Of a stretch of 64,000 bases of DNA, positions 12,093 through 22,956 are shown one piece after another. The stretch's first letter is position 1; the number at the start of each line of letters is the position of its first letter. The translations under genes and the position numbers were made by a program. Under the pieces are notes generated by a model. That model ran no database searches. It was not told the DNA's origin and saw only the letters and a program-made list of their open reading frames with translations. Source of the DNA: Hericium rajendrae (lineage: Eukaryota; Basidiomycota; Agaricomycetes; Russulales; Hericiaceae); contig CM065884.1 of NCBI GenBank assembly GCA_033439255.1, positions 1,612,001-1,676,000 on the forward strand, given 5' to 3'.

Positions 12093-12580
12093 TTTTCTCT
12101 GCGATTTCATATTTTTATCTTTGCTTTTTCAACCGGGAGCTTCGTGATCCCGTCTGCAGAGCAGAATGATCTTCCAATGGAAAATAACATTCGATACAAT
12201 TGAGAATGAGTTTGGTAGTCCCTGCTGCAGTCCTGTGAACTCAATCTAAATTCTCGTCACCGTGTTACCGTCCGTATTGTGAGGATGGAAGAAAAGGTGG
12301 ATGGATGCCTGCGCTCGATTGGGCGACGCTTCTCGCACCGATCGTATACAACCTAGGTTCGCGCATCCCAAACGGGAATGTACACAATAGCACAGCACTG
12401 CCGAGGGAAGGCGACATTGGATGTGTTCTGCAGCATGACTGGTAGGTCCGATGCCACTGTTTTGATGTACAATCACTCGCGGGACACGTGCATGATAAAA
12501 AGCAAAAGAAGAATAAGGCCTGACGAAGGGCCGTGTGGATAAAAATGGTGTTGAAGCTGATCGCCTTCGCTTCACCTCGT
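12093..12580. other. Spacer between the two tRNA genes
   Basis: About 490 bp with no coding pattern or conserved motif that I can support. The tRNA-Ala gene reads rightward and the tRNA-Gln gene leftward, so this is a convergent spacer. It should hold the Pol III T-run terminators; a TTTT run lies just after the Ala gene at about 12093. Confidence 0.4.
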
Positions 12581-12664
12581 AGGTCCTGCCAGGAATCGAA
12601 CCTGGGTTCCAAGAAACTCCGCAAGAGTCAGAATCTTGAGTGATAACCGCTACACTACAGGACC
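12581..12664 (-). tRNA. tRNA-Gln (CTG) with a 12-nt intron
   Basis: Read on the minus strand, the acceptor stem GGTCCTG pairs with CAGGACC. The D-arm contains TAGTGTAGCGGTTATCA. The anticodon stem CAAGA pairs with TCTTG once about 12 bases after A37 are removed as an intron. The anticodon is CTG. The T-arm is CCAGG TTCGATT CCTGG. All features fit a eukaryotic glutamine tRNA. Confidence 0.92.
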
Positions 12665-13051
12665 GTTATGCTGCCCTACACTAGCATATAGAAGGCGATT
12701 TTTTGTGATTTTTTTTTTGCGATTTTTCGAGTCTACATAGCCGGACAGCTTGGAAGGACGAGGATATCAAGCCAACCATCCGATGTGCTTCGATTTGCAA
12801 CGCATGGATAGCAGTCAGTTCATTATTCCAATTCTGGAAGCTTTGGATGACAGGTTCCTGCCTGTGCTGAGCCGCATCGAACCAGTCATCCAACCTACTG
12901 TTCTGAAGTTCAGCTCTTCGTGTTCTCATTTTTACGCTCATTATATTAATATGCTATGATCTTTCACCGATTACTGGATGTGCAGCTGGGTCTCGGATGA
13001 CTGCGAAGACCAGAGAAGGAATGTGCTAAACTCTAAAATTGTCCATGGTAT
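12665..13051. other. Spacer, no gene seen
   Basis: About 390 bp between tRNA-Gln and the 3' end of CSM3. It contains T-rich runs near 12700-12725 but no exon that I can connect to a gene. Part of it is probably the CSM3 3' untranslated region. Confidence 0.4.
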
Positions 13052-14528
13052 TCATAAATACATATCATCCCAACCTTCGTCGTTTGTTGCTTTCGGAGGT
13101 GTCTCCTTAGCTACAGTCGCGGTCTGCGAAACAGGTACTTGATCATTCCGAGGCAGATGGGATGCAGCAGCATCGGCAGAGCCCGAGGTCTGCTGTTCCT
13201 GTTCCATCTCCCTGACCACATCCCACATATCCTCATCTTCGTCCTCCATTGGTGGAGGAACCGTTGGTCGAGGTGGAGGCGCGGGCGCGCTGTCGATATC
13301 CATGTCAAGCGCGTCCCACATAGCCTCATCCTCGTCTGTCACGTCGGGCGCGCGATAGCTGGCACCTGCGGAGGTATTTGTTCGTGGCACTGGTGGTTCG
13401 GCGTTGAGTCGCACTTCTTCCTGTGCGAGAAGGGCATCAAGATCGAAGTCGTCCTCTGGTGCGGAGGTGGGCGAAGACGAGGATGGAGGCACGGAAATGT
13501 GCCGGGGGAGCAAGCCCTCGGCATCACTGTCTAGGTCGATGGGTGCGGCGGAGGAATCCTTAACGGATTTAGCTTTCTTTGAAGGCTGATCGTCATCGTC
13601 GCCGTCCGATGCCTCGCCATCTGTGAGGTCAATGACTTCGTTATCGTCACCAGGAATTTTCCTTCCATTGATGAGACCTTTCGACTCATCGCGCCAAACG
13701 CTGAGGGCCACCTGTGAAACGTATTAGAACCAAGCCGGGATTTATTACCCGTATGAAGTGAGGACCAACCTGCACGCGTCTAGAATGACAGAGCTTCTCA
13801 ACCCTTTCAACCGTATCTCGAAACTTCGTCTTAGGGTACATCCTGTGCGTCCAGAACTGATAGATCTGCAACACCCTGTCCAAGTCTGCTGTCTAATCCG
13901 CACATCAATAAGATGATGCGAAGAGCGAGGAAGTCTGACCACTCACCTCGTACCCCTTCCCCTTCGGTTTGAAGTACTTCGTATCCTTCACTAACTGGGG
14001 GAAACCATCCTTCCCCAAAAGCCTGGTTTCGTCCATCTTCGGTAGCGGCTTCCTTTTCTTCTTCGGCTTATCATCCCCTCCCTCATCGTCGTCGTCGAGC
14101 AGCACGTCTCTGCCTCCCTTGCCTTTTCCCTTGCCTTTATCCGCACCCTGCTTTTTAGAAGAGTCTGGCAACGCGAATTCCTTCTCAGCAGCTACGGCAT
14201 TACGCGCATCGGCTTCGCGCCGGAGGGCCTCGAGATCGAGCGCGGGCGCAAGGTCCGCCTCGGGATTGTCGAGATCCTCAAAGAGGGCATCAATTTCAGG
14301 ACGCGAAGATTTGCTAGGCTGGTTAGCCCGCGAGGCTGGTTTGGAAGTGGAAGGTTGGTCTTCATCCGAGTCGGATGGGAGAAAGAGAGGACGTTTGGGC
14401 TTGCGAGGTCCGATGGGCTCTTCGTCGTCGCTATCGTCGATCTCGATGGGTTTCGAGGGTATATTTGAGGCGTCCTCTGCGGGGAGATCCCAGATATCGT
14501 CGAGGGACATGGAAGCCATGGCGCGCAT
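13052..14528 (-). CDS. CSM3: Csm3/Swi3/Tipin replication fork protection subunit
   Basis: Partner of Tof1/Swi1 (Timeless) in the fork protection complex, which travels with the replisome and supports checkpoint signalling. Three exons (13947..14528, 13770..13892, 13052..13711) give 454 residues with all junctions in frame. The Swi3 domain is unmistakable: LPKMDETRLLGKDGFPQLV, KYFKPKGKGYE, DLDRVLQIYQFWTHRMYPKT and RVEKLCHSRRVQVALSVWRD. The rest is acidic and low complexity, with Ser/Asp-rich segments on both sides and a short C-terminal GWDDMYL. In-frame ATGs at 14519 and 14510 are alternative starts; MSLDDIWDLP at 14510 would match many relatives. The start is 143 bp from the divergent methyltransferase gene. 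Confidence 0.9.
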
Positions 14529-14671
14529 TTAGTGACGCGTCGAGAAACGAACGCGAGCCCGTGGACGCGTTGTGTACGCCTGTTTGCCTTGCTTTCCTTT
14601 TCCATAACTCACCTCTTTGCAGCCTCGAAATATTTGGAGTCCGCTTCATTTGACCCATCCAATTTGCACAC

Positions 14672-15815
14672 ATGTTCCCGAAACGAAAACAGCCCGATCC
14701 CGTTGTTCAAGACGGGATCAAGTACTGGAGCTCTCAGCCTGCGAGCTACGATGGTGTTCTCGGTGGGTAAGCATCTCACGATATAATCCCATCGTATTCA
14801 CACCTTGAACGCAGGTGGATATGGGACTGGGGTAACTATCTCCTACAGATTACAGACGTCTCCACGCAGACTAAATTTATTTAAACGTTGTGCTGCAGTC
14901 GCTCCCGCGCATCGAGTCTCTCGGATCGCGCCAGTTCCTCATGCATCTGATGCCTGAACTGTGCACTGTTCCGTCCGCGATCCGCCCGCTCAACGCAAAA
15001 CCGCCCACGCGCCGGATACGCGCCCTCGATGTCGGCGCAGGCATCGGCCGTGTCACCGCCGACACCCTTCTGCACCTCGTCGACGATGTCGCGCTGGTCG
15101 AGCCGGTCGATGCACTCGTGCAAGAAGCTTATGCGCGCGGGACGGCCAGCATGAATCCACCGGCTGCTCCAGCGGAAGATACCCCAGCCCAGAACAACGA
15201 CGCCGAAGATGCCGGGCAAGAACCACCGCCTCGTCCGTGGAAAGGCATCGCCGACAAGTCCAAGAGCGTGTCCTTCTTCCAGGCTACATTGCAGGAGGTC
15301 GACCCTGCCAGCCTTAGCACCTCCGCGAAGTATCTTGGTCGCGTTGGCTACGCGCCAGATCCGCCTGACGCGGATGAGGACTCGGGCTTCGACGTGATCT
15401 GGTGCCAGTGGTGTCTGATGTACATGTCCGACAAGGATCTGGTCGCGTTTCTCAGGCGAGCGAAGAAGGCGCTCCGGACGCCGGAGGAGGGGCGCAAGCC
15501 GAGTGTTATCGTGGTGAAGGAGAACGTTGCGGCCGAGTTGGAGTATGGGAAGGCGGTTGTCGTGTGGGATGAGGAGGATTCCAGTGTCACGAGGTACGGT
15601 ATCGCTGCTTCTTTTAAACCTTGTTAACCAGTAAAATGCTCTTAGATCGGACCTGGCGTGGAAGGCGATATTTAAGGAGGCTGGTCTGCAGCTTTTCCAC
15701 CAGCAGGTCCAGAAAGGCCTTCCGGAGGGCTTGTTTACGGTAAAAATGTAAGTTCATATTTCGAGGACGACAGACTTGATCCTAATCTGATGTCGCCAGG
15801 TACGCTTTGAAGTAG
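14672..15815 (+). CDS. TAE1: Alpha-N-terminal protein methyltransferase (NTMT1/Tae1 type)
   Basis: SAM-dependent enzyme that methylates the alpha-amino group of proteins starting with the X-Pro-Lys motif, such as some ribosomal proteins. The first exon encodes DGIKYWSSQPASYDGVLGG, the substrate-side motif of the family. The SAM site is IRALDVGAGIGRVTADTLL followed by VALVEPVDALV. The catalytic-region signature DVIWCQWCLMYMSDKDLVAFL and VKENVA are present near 15395-15530. The last exon is short and ends MYALK. An insertion rich in Pro/Ala/Gln (near residues 140-165) is longer than in yeast. It has four to five introns and no frame break. Confidence 0.9.
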
Positions 15816-16185
15816 CCATGTAGCCATAATGTAACAATACCTGGCTATTTCACTGCTTTCTCCTGAGTATACGATACGATGTCCCTGCGATTAATCATGA
15901 TGCTGGAAATTGCATACTAAATACAGTACATCGTCAAGGTATTCGCACTGCAAGAACGTCGAAAAGCGGACGACATATACAAATACAAGGATATCGGGGA
16001 TCATAAATGTGAAATGTGTGCAGTTGATGCAAAGAAGACGAAAGGAACAACAAAGGGAGCAGCGAAGAAAATGCGACGGAAGAAGAAAAAAAGGGTAAGT
16101 GATGAAGTATCCATACCGGACCACTCTGCACCGCTGTAACTAAAGAGATCATAAATTGACGAAACATACAGAAGCCCAGAAATGC
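15816..16185. other. Convergent 3' spacer
   Basis: AT-rich spacer between two tail-to-tail genes, the methyltransferase and the adenylate kinase. It has A-rich and purine-rich runs near 16030-16095. I see no exon, and it probably consists of the two 3' untranslated regions. Confidence 0.4.
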
Positions 16186-17354
16186 TCAGATGCATGCCTT
16201 GTCCGCTTGATTGGTGGCCGATGCCCGCCTCGACAAGACTGCCTCGCCGACGCTGCTGCGCCTTCGCGTCTCCCGGCTCTCGGCGCGCTCTCGTAGTCCA
16301 GTCGCAATAGCCTTCACAACCTTCTCCAGCTGAGGCCATATCTCATCGGATGTCTTGCCAATCAGGAGACAAGGCGGGAGCTCGTGTGAGGCTGAGAGGC
16401 ATAAAATGACAGGAGGGGAGAAGTGGATGCATAGAACTGGGAGAGACGACGGGAGAAGATTTCCTGCATAATCAAAACGATGAGTTCTAAATGTGAAGTA
16501 CACGATGAGGACGAGATCGTACAGGGTTATCATCAGGACGTTTGATGAGTGGCTCTCCGGTCTCATCATCGAAGCCGTCGACTTTGGGTCGGTTGTATGA
16601 TAAGTTGTACACTCGGCCCGACGGGAGATGCACCCAGCGGTCCGATATCCTGCTGAGGATGACCTCATCTGGGACCTCAAGATGGACGATGAGGGACAGT
16701 GGCATATTTTGTTGTCTGTATCATGTGTTGGCGTCAGCGCGTAATAACGAGCTTCCGGAGAATGGGCACCTGAGACGAGAATCTAGGAGCATTCCTTGAC
16801 CTAAGGTTCGAGGGAAACCGTCTAGTATCCAATGCTGCAGAACGCGAAATGAGCATTGGTACGCATCAATCCAAGGCGCAACTACCGACCTTATCCTGCA
16901 GGTGATCTAGCTTGGTCGATACTACTTCCAGCATGAGTTCGTCAGGCAGCAGTCCCCCCTCGCAACGATCTCCTCCGCAATCTGTCCAATCTTCGTCCTT
17001 CAATAAATACCGTCAAAACCACGCCCACCAAGTTCAAACAAGCACTCACTTCTCCGCGATGTGCTGCCGCAGCAGATCGCCCGTCGACAACGGGACGATG
17101 TCGTACTTTTTCACGAGCCGCGCGGTGAGCGTGCCCTTACCCGCTCCCGGCTTGCCGAACATGAGCATGCGCAACATCTTGCCCTCGCCGTCGTCGTCCT
17201 TCGTCAGCGTGCCCCCGCGGACATTATGCAGGAAGAACGGGAGCGCCTTGTGCGGGGAAGCGGAGCCGCTGAGCGCACGCCGGCTGCCCTTACTGCGGAA
17301 TGCGGGGCGGCGGAATGCGGGGGCCCCCGCTTTGTGGAGAACGCGGAGGGACAT
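16186..17354 (-). CDS. ADK2: Mitochondrial adenylate kinase (GTP:AMP phosphotransferase, AK3 type)
   Basis: Transfers phosphate from GTP to AMP in the mitochondrial matrix. The first exon has an Arg/Ser-rich presequence and then the P-loop MLMFGKPGAGKGTLTARLV. AMP-binding and core motifs follow: PLSTGDLLRQHIAEK, GGLLPDELMLEVV, HWILDGFPRTLGQ and SLIVHLEVPDEVILSRISDR. The lid domain carries HLPSGRVYNLSYNRPKVDG without zinc cysteines, as in AK3. Near 16375-16376 the frame changes between RRLSQFYASTSPLLSFYAS and LIGKTSDEIWPQLEKVV. No intron fits. One base added to the two-base run (CC in gene sense) reads RLVSLIGKTSDEIW, matching relatives. The basic Ser/Arg-rich C-terminal extension is longer than usual. 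Confidence 0.88.
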
Positions 17355-17845
17355 GACGCCTGAAAGCTGGGGTAAGAGTAAAAGTCAGAGAGAGAACGAC
17401 GAGGGATGCTCCTGCCGATGCACTTACGACTGGTGACTAGTAATATGGCGCAAGTCCGGGCTGAGAAATCGCACGATGCGTATGTATTGCAAACTCCGGG
17501 GAAGGCGTCAGCAGGTCGTCAGGGGGCGTTTCGTAAGTCCTCGAAGGGCGCCCGCCGCTGTTCGTCCTCGCTGAGCCTGAGTGCGCTGTAGGCGGAGAGC
17601 GCTGGACGCACGAGGCGAGCAGCAGCGGGAGAAATGGGCGGGTCGTGCGAGTCTGTCTCAGAGGCGAGCGGTCCGCGGGTGCAGTCAGGCGACCGGCGGG
17701 TTGCCGGCGGATGCGAGTAATATTAGGTTTGCGCCCCCGCTGGGGTTGATCCCGATGGAGACAGTAGAGGAACGATCAGATAAGATTATTCTAGCTCATC
17801 TCCAGGCAAAGTCGCGACTAAGGTGTCGTTGTCAACGAGTAAGTG
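17355..17845. other. Spacer upstream of adenylate kinase
   Basis: About 490 bp, GC-rich. Short open frames exist on the plus strand, but none has a start, splice signals and sensible protein composition together. It probably contains the adenylate kinase promoter and the 3' end of the COQ11-like transcript. Confidence 0.4.
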
Positions 17846-19071
17846 CTACACAGAGTACGACGCCGCCTGGCCCTTCTGCGACCACCCAATGAGCTCTCTC
17901 ATAGCGCCCACGCCATACACGCCCTTGACATCCTCCCGCGCATTATCGGCAGCGACGCAAATAGCCTCTGCGACATGATCCACATGGATGGGCGGCAGTG
18001 TCATCGCGTTTGCCATGGCGTCCAGCGGCGACGTGGAAATGGGCGACGATGGCGATGTGCCGGAGGGAAAGTTCGGAGACAAAGCACGAAGAATGCTGGA
18101 CGGCGTGGGCAGGCCCGGCGGAACTTTCGAGTGCACGACTGAGGATAGATCGAGTAGAGCTGCCACCGGAGAAGTGAAGGGCCGGAAATGTGGATGGTAG
18201 ACCAGGCCTGCGATGGGTTAGATGCCTGGACACGTCGCATAGAAGCCGGACTCACTTGGTCTGACGTATACTCCACGGAAGTCAGGCTTCTGTGTCACCA
18301 TCTGCTCGATGGCACTCTCTGCCTCTCGTTTGGTTTCTATGTAACGCGCAGGTATCATAGGTCGGAATATATCTTCCGCTGAGATATAAATAAATGGCCG
18401 AGGGCCAGGCAACTCGACAGCCGCCTTGCTATCGAGAAAGGCTTGCGCGACTTGCAATGCTGAACGTAAGATGAGCTCGCGTAGAAACAGGAGTGAAAAG
18501 GATATGGTGTACCAGAATCACGATTCAGCACCTCGTAGCTGCCCTTGGTCCCTCTTCCAAAGGATTGCCCCCTCTCATCAAACTGCCAATCACTCCGCTC
18601 ACAGCCGCGCCTACATTTCCAGCACGGAGCGCATCTTTGTACCTTGTGTCCTCGAGCAGTGTACCGAGGGTGTGCACGACAGCCGATGCGCCCGGCAGTA
18701 GGTGTGCATATGTCTCAGGGTGCAGTGCGTCGGCCTTCTGCCAGTCTATCTGTAGAAAGCGGGGTCAGATACAGTCGGTGCGAAGAGACGGGCGGGCGAC
18801 ACTTTGGATGTCCATGCGGGCGAGTGGCCCTTAGGTGTGGTGAAGGGCCGGCCTGACGAGCTTGGGAATAATGAATGCTCTGCTCAACACATGGAACGAC
18901 GGGCTGTACTAACCTGATGCTTGTCACCTCGAAACCGCGACGAAGAGCGGCTCTGCATATTGCTGAGCCTAGACAACACTGTTAGACAAGGTCCCATTCC
19001 GGTTCATTCGGCTACATACCGATGAATCCATTTCCACCGACAACGAGGATTTTCTGCAGAACTGGCTCCAT
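17846..19071 (-). CDS. COQ11: COQ11-like atypical short-chain dehydrogenase (coenzyme Q biosynthesis)
   Basis: Rossmann-fold NAD(P)-binding protein resembling yeast Coq11 (YLR290C), a component of the mitochondrial coenzyme Q synthome. The N-terminus KILVVGGNGFIG (split by an intron) has the GxxGxxG dinucleotide site. Other landmarks are AVVHTLGTLLEDTRYK, GSYEVLNRDS, the central YISAEDIFRPMIPARYIETK (Tyr-x3-Lys-like) and GVYVRPS, and a C-terminal HVDHVAEAI block. Near 18542-18548 the frame changes between GGNPLEEG and KGSYEVLNRDS, consistent with one lost base. A 72-nt in-phase GT-AG interval could be called an intron, but it would remove residues conserved in the family. The start at 19071 directly precedes the dinucleotide motif, so any presequence would have to be internal or absent. 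Confidence 0.78.
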
Positions 19072-21009
19072 CGTGCGATCGAGAAGATCAAAGAGAGCAG
19101 CTTTGATCAGGGATGAAACTGGATGAAACCAATGGGGCACGGTTACGCGACGCGACGCCATCAGCGAAAACGTGATAGGATGGGACTCCCTGGTGAAGTT
19201 TGTAACGTGTCACCGTCACGGCGGCGGTATACCAGGGTATACCAGGACAATATATACCTATTCCAGTATCTCAACAACCTGCTCGCGCCATCTCAACTCC
19301 AGATATCGCTGGTGAGTTTTCATAAGCTTTCTCCGCACGTATAATTCTTTTTAGATCTCCCGGCAGGCTTGTGGCATCTTTCGACTAGACCGCCGGCCTG
19401 CTGTTCGCCAGCGCTCAGTGCTTTCGGGCACTGGCTCCGACGGCCACCCGCTCGTCATTCAAGGTACGTGCTGGTTAGTAACGAGGTCGTTGGATGCGAA
19501 GGTGGGCTTCCGCCTGCCCTAAATGACTTGTATAATTGCAACGCGAGGCCGGGCTCACCTTCACTACCACCTTTCTTCTCCCCACCATCATCTGCTTGCG
19601 ATTAGTGTCGTCTCCATTGCCTGTCGTTACTTATCTTCATTTTCAAGTGCTACAGTGCCACTATAACACTCCGGTATTCATAGTGGCCCTTCGTGAACGT
19701 GAACACGCACCTGGAGCGGATCACTATCCAACTCGCAGCGCCGCACTGAAATGCTGGGCTTCACGCTGGACTATTGTTTGCCTTAGCAGTGTCTTGAAGA
19801 CTACGTACGGCAGGTGCATCTCGAGGTTCTCCGCTCCCTCTCGTATCTTGTTGCCTGCCTCGATGACCGGGTCTGGATGGGTCATGGCGATGCTCGGCCA
19901 GCTGCTTGCTTGTGCGCACTCGGCGCTCAAGGTCTCCGTGGTAAGGGCTGGGTCTGACACAGCAGAATGTAGACAGGCCGCGATGCACAAAACACTGATG
20001 CGACGCGCCGTGACTGATACCGATCGTGAGTGCCACTTTTCCCCATATACCTAACACTAGTTATAAGCTGTAATTTTTGCGTTTCGTAATAAAAATATAT
20101 TCTATGTCTTATTCTCATGGTCCCCCGAAACCTCTCGGAAAGCATAAAACACAGCATAAAACATAAAATAAAAGAGTTAATTTCAGATACCAGGACAAGC
20201 CTTTACATAGGCCAGTAACCTTTCGCAAGGGCCACCAGGGAATATGATCATGCCATGCCGACTGCCAAACCCGGTCAGTACGATGACGCTTGGGAAGGAT
20301 CACCGGGATGACAGCCCTTGGGAAGGATTATGAACATTGAAAATTCGAATGGCATGATCATAATCCCTGGAGTCAAAAAGCGGAAACCTCGTCAGATTGT
20401 AGCCTTTCTGACCCTTGTAATCCCTTACAGGGCTTTATCGTACTATCACGTTTTTGCTGATGGCGACGTGGAGCAGGTCGGAGCGGAAGCGAAGGGCACT
20501 ACATACTTCAGAAGCAATGGCAAGACGATTCGATCTTTCAGAACCCTCACACCGACGAGATCATATTCGTAATGGCTAGGCATTATTATAGGTAAGGTTA
20601 AAGAAAAACCAATTCCGCACAGCGAATTGTCTGCACGACCCTAAGTGTCCATTGAGGTATATAGAACTAGCTATGTACTGAATGGGACTATGTATTTGCG
20701 TGCTCGAGTAAGAACCAATAACAATATGAAAGTGTACGAGCAAGAAGGTATAAAATGCAAGGGTAACGTAGGGCATGAACAGCGAGTGCAAGAGTCGTAT
20801 AGGAGGGGCTATCGCCACCAGGGTCGTTAGGCTCGTATCAGCGCATCTCGTCACTCGGTGCCAATGCCACCAGTATAGCCTAGAAACTACGGGGCACGCC
20901 CCGCAGATGATTGCAGAACAGAAAAAGCAGATCAATGCGGTAAGAGTAAGAAAAGTGCGAGACAGAGGCTACGATAAAAGAAAAAGAGGAATGGAGATGA
21001 TGGTATGGC
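19072..21009. other. Long intergenic region, no supported gene
   Basis: Nearly 2 kb. Near 19225-19255 there is a short direct repeat of TATACCAGG and an AT-rich TATATACC. Around 19370-19460 one plus-strand frame reads like a Ser/Arg-rich mitochondrial leader (SVLSGTGSDGHPLVIQ) ending at a GTACGT donor, but I find no continuing exon. On the minus strand near 19780-19900 a segment reads DPVIEAGNKIREGAENLEM, again without exons to join. From 20050 to 20990 it is AT-rich with A-runs. These may be remnants of a lost gene; I cannot support a functional one. Confidence 0.35.
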
Positions 21010-22196
21010 TTAAACGAACTCCCACGAGATGGGGACCATGCCAGTGGCGAAGTCAGCGATCTTGATGAAAGTGCCCTTGGACAGGTCGATGGAGTTCGCG
21101 TTCGTGCACGTCGGGCAGTCATCAGCAATGGTGGCGGTGACGGTCTTCTGGTTCTGCGTGTTGGTGATCTTCACCTGCTTACCGCACAGGGGGGATGAGT
21201 TACCAGAGCTGCCGTAGCGGTCCTGGTCTAAGAAGAAAAAAAGAGGGAATCAATCCACGATGTAACATATATTGACTTCGCCCCACGAACCAATGGCGAC
21301 GATCAAGTCATCATCGGAGTGAACCTTGCCGCAGGCACCAGCAACACCGTTCTGGAGGAAGAAGGTCGCACTAGATAGCTAATGTGAGATAGTGTATATG
21401 GTTTCACGAGCTCCCAACTCACAATCCACCCAGGTTGAGACTGCTATCGCCACTGCTGGCCTTGGATGCAGGGGAAGACGCGGCCGGTGAGGCAGCCTTC
21501 GTCGACGACGGCTCAGGAGCCTTGGACGAAGACGACGGGGGCGGCGCCTGGGAGGTGCTGGACTTGGGAGCCTCCGCCGAAGACGTCTTGGGCTCGGGAG
21601 CAGCAGAGCTCGTCTTAGGCTTGGAAGCAGCAGAGCTTGTCTCGGGCTTGGCAGGTGCGGCGCTGGAAGAAGCGGGAGCAGAAGGGGCAGAGGAAGCAGG
21701 GGCAGAAGACGGGGCCGGAGCGTCATCGTCATCGTCACAGTCGTCCTCGTCGTCGTCATCGGCGGGGGTGGTGACAGTGGATGTGGGCTCCGCAGCAGAG
21801 GCCGAAGAGGACGCCTGTGGGGAGGGCACGCACTGAGCAGGGCGGGCCTTCTCGAGGGTCTCAGTCGCCTGTACCGCACGTCAGTCTCCAACGAACAGTG
21901 CACCGCGTCAGATGGCCACATACCAGAAGTGGGTGGCAGCACTGGTCAAAGAACGCGGTGTTGTGCTTGTCCTGGCAGTCGAGAGCGAGGTAACGGACGT
22001 GGTACGTCGAATAAGGCTGTACGAGAAGGCACGTTGGTTAATACTGGACGGTTGTCAAGGTACAGAGAGAGAAAAGACATGCCTCGAGGTAGTCGGTCGC
22101 CCAACCTGCGGGAGCAGACGTGCGGGGAACAACGAGACCGGAGACGGTGGAGACCGCGGCGGCGGCGTAGAGGGCCAAAACGACAGAGCTGAACAT
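21010..22196 (-). CDS. Secreted double-psi beta-barrel (expansin/RlpA-like) protein
   Basis: An N-terminal signal peptide (MFSSVVLALYAAAAVSTVSG) is followed by a Cys-containing segment, a long Ala/Ser/Pro/Thr linker with an Asp run, and a C-terminal double-psi beta-barrel domain. The barrel shows GVAGACGKVHSDDDLIVAI, then CGKQVKITN, TATIADDCPTC, IDLSKGTFIKIAD and a final PISWEFV. Fungal proteins of this type act in or on the cell wall and lack the second expansin domain; no enzymatic activity is implied. The intron at 22017..22082 has a GC donor (GAG|GCATGT). All exons join in frame. A TATAAAAA box on the minus strand lies 228 nt upstream of the ATG, which suits a strongly expressed secreted protein. 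Confidence 0.85.
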
Positions 22197-22424
22197 TGTT
22201 ACGGAGTAGAGACTGAATGTACGGGTGCTGAGTGAGCGTAGATGACACAAAGGTCAAGGGAGGGGCCGGGGTAAAGAGTGGCTAGAAAACAAGGATGAGC
22301 ACGGACAACTTGACACGTCGCACTGAAGACTGACCTGGCCGAAAAAACGCGAGAAGGGAGAGGTTGGGGATAGAGGGTTTGAGGGGAGAGACGAGGATAA
22401 ATAAAAGGCGGAGGCGGCGTGGTG

Positions 22425-22432
22425 TTTTTATA
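22425..22432 (-). promoter_or_regulatory. Candidate TATA box of the secreted barrel protein
   Basis: TATAAAAA read on the minus strand, 228 nt upstream of the start codon at 22196. The intervening sequence is pyrimidine-rich in the gene sense. Position and orientation fit a core promoter with a leader of about 200 nt, but no transcript start is visible. Confidence 0.35.
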
Positions 22433-22956
22433 CACGCGCTCCACCTTGGTGCCTTCTTCTCTCACGGCGGTCCGGCCATATAATATTCTGCCACATATTT
22501 CTCTATGACTACTTTCTCCTCTTCGACGAGCCATGCCAAGGTGATCGCACGGTCGAGACTCAAGGCAGACTTGTATTCGTGAAGCAGTGAAAAAATGTTA
22601 CATTTATGGTCTTGTCAAGCCATGGGGTGACGCGGGCGATGAAGACCGCCGCTGGCTGTCCCTCGGAAGTTTCTTGCCATGGCTCCCTCGGCAAGGATCA
22701 GCCAATCGCTGTCAACGAGTGTCCTTACGTGTGCCTTACAATCGTTGCCACGCCTTCCGGTCCGGTCATTGTTTGGAATAAAACCGTGCTGTTGCAAGTT
22801 CCTGCCCATTGTCCAGCGCTTCGGTCTCTCGGTCTTCGGTCCAGGAAGACCATCGTACCGGTCCAGTATTCTGGTCCATCACGACCTGCAGTGCCCGCAG
22901 CCACTGGCCTCCTGCGAAACGTTCCGTAGCGGCCTGCTTTACGACAGAATACCACC

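Noticed and set aside
19724-19990. Minus-strand frame with DPVIEAGNKIREGAENLEM
   Set aside because: Reads protein-like for about 40 residues but lacks splice partners and a supported start. Kept only as a possible remnant.
21379-21942. A long Pro/Leu/Arg-rich minus-strand frame and a matching plus-strand frame
   Set aside because: Both are shadows of the Ala/Ser/Pro linker of the secreted barrel protein.
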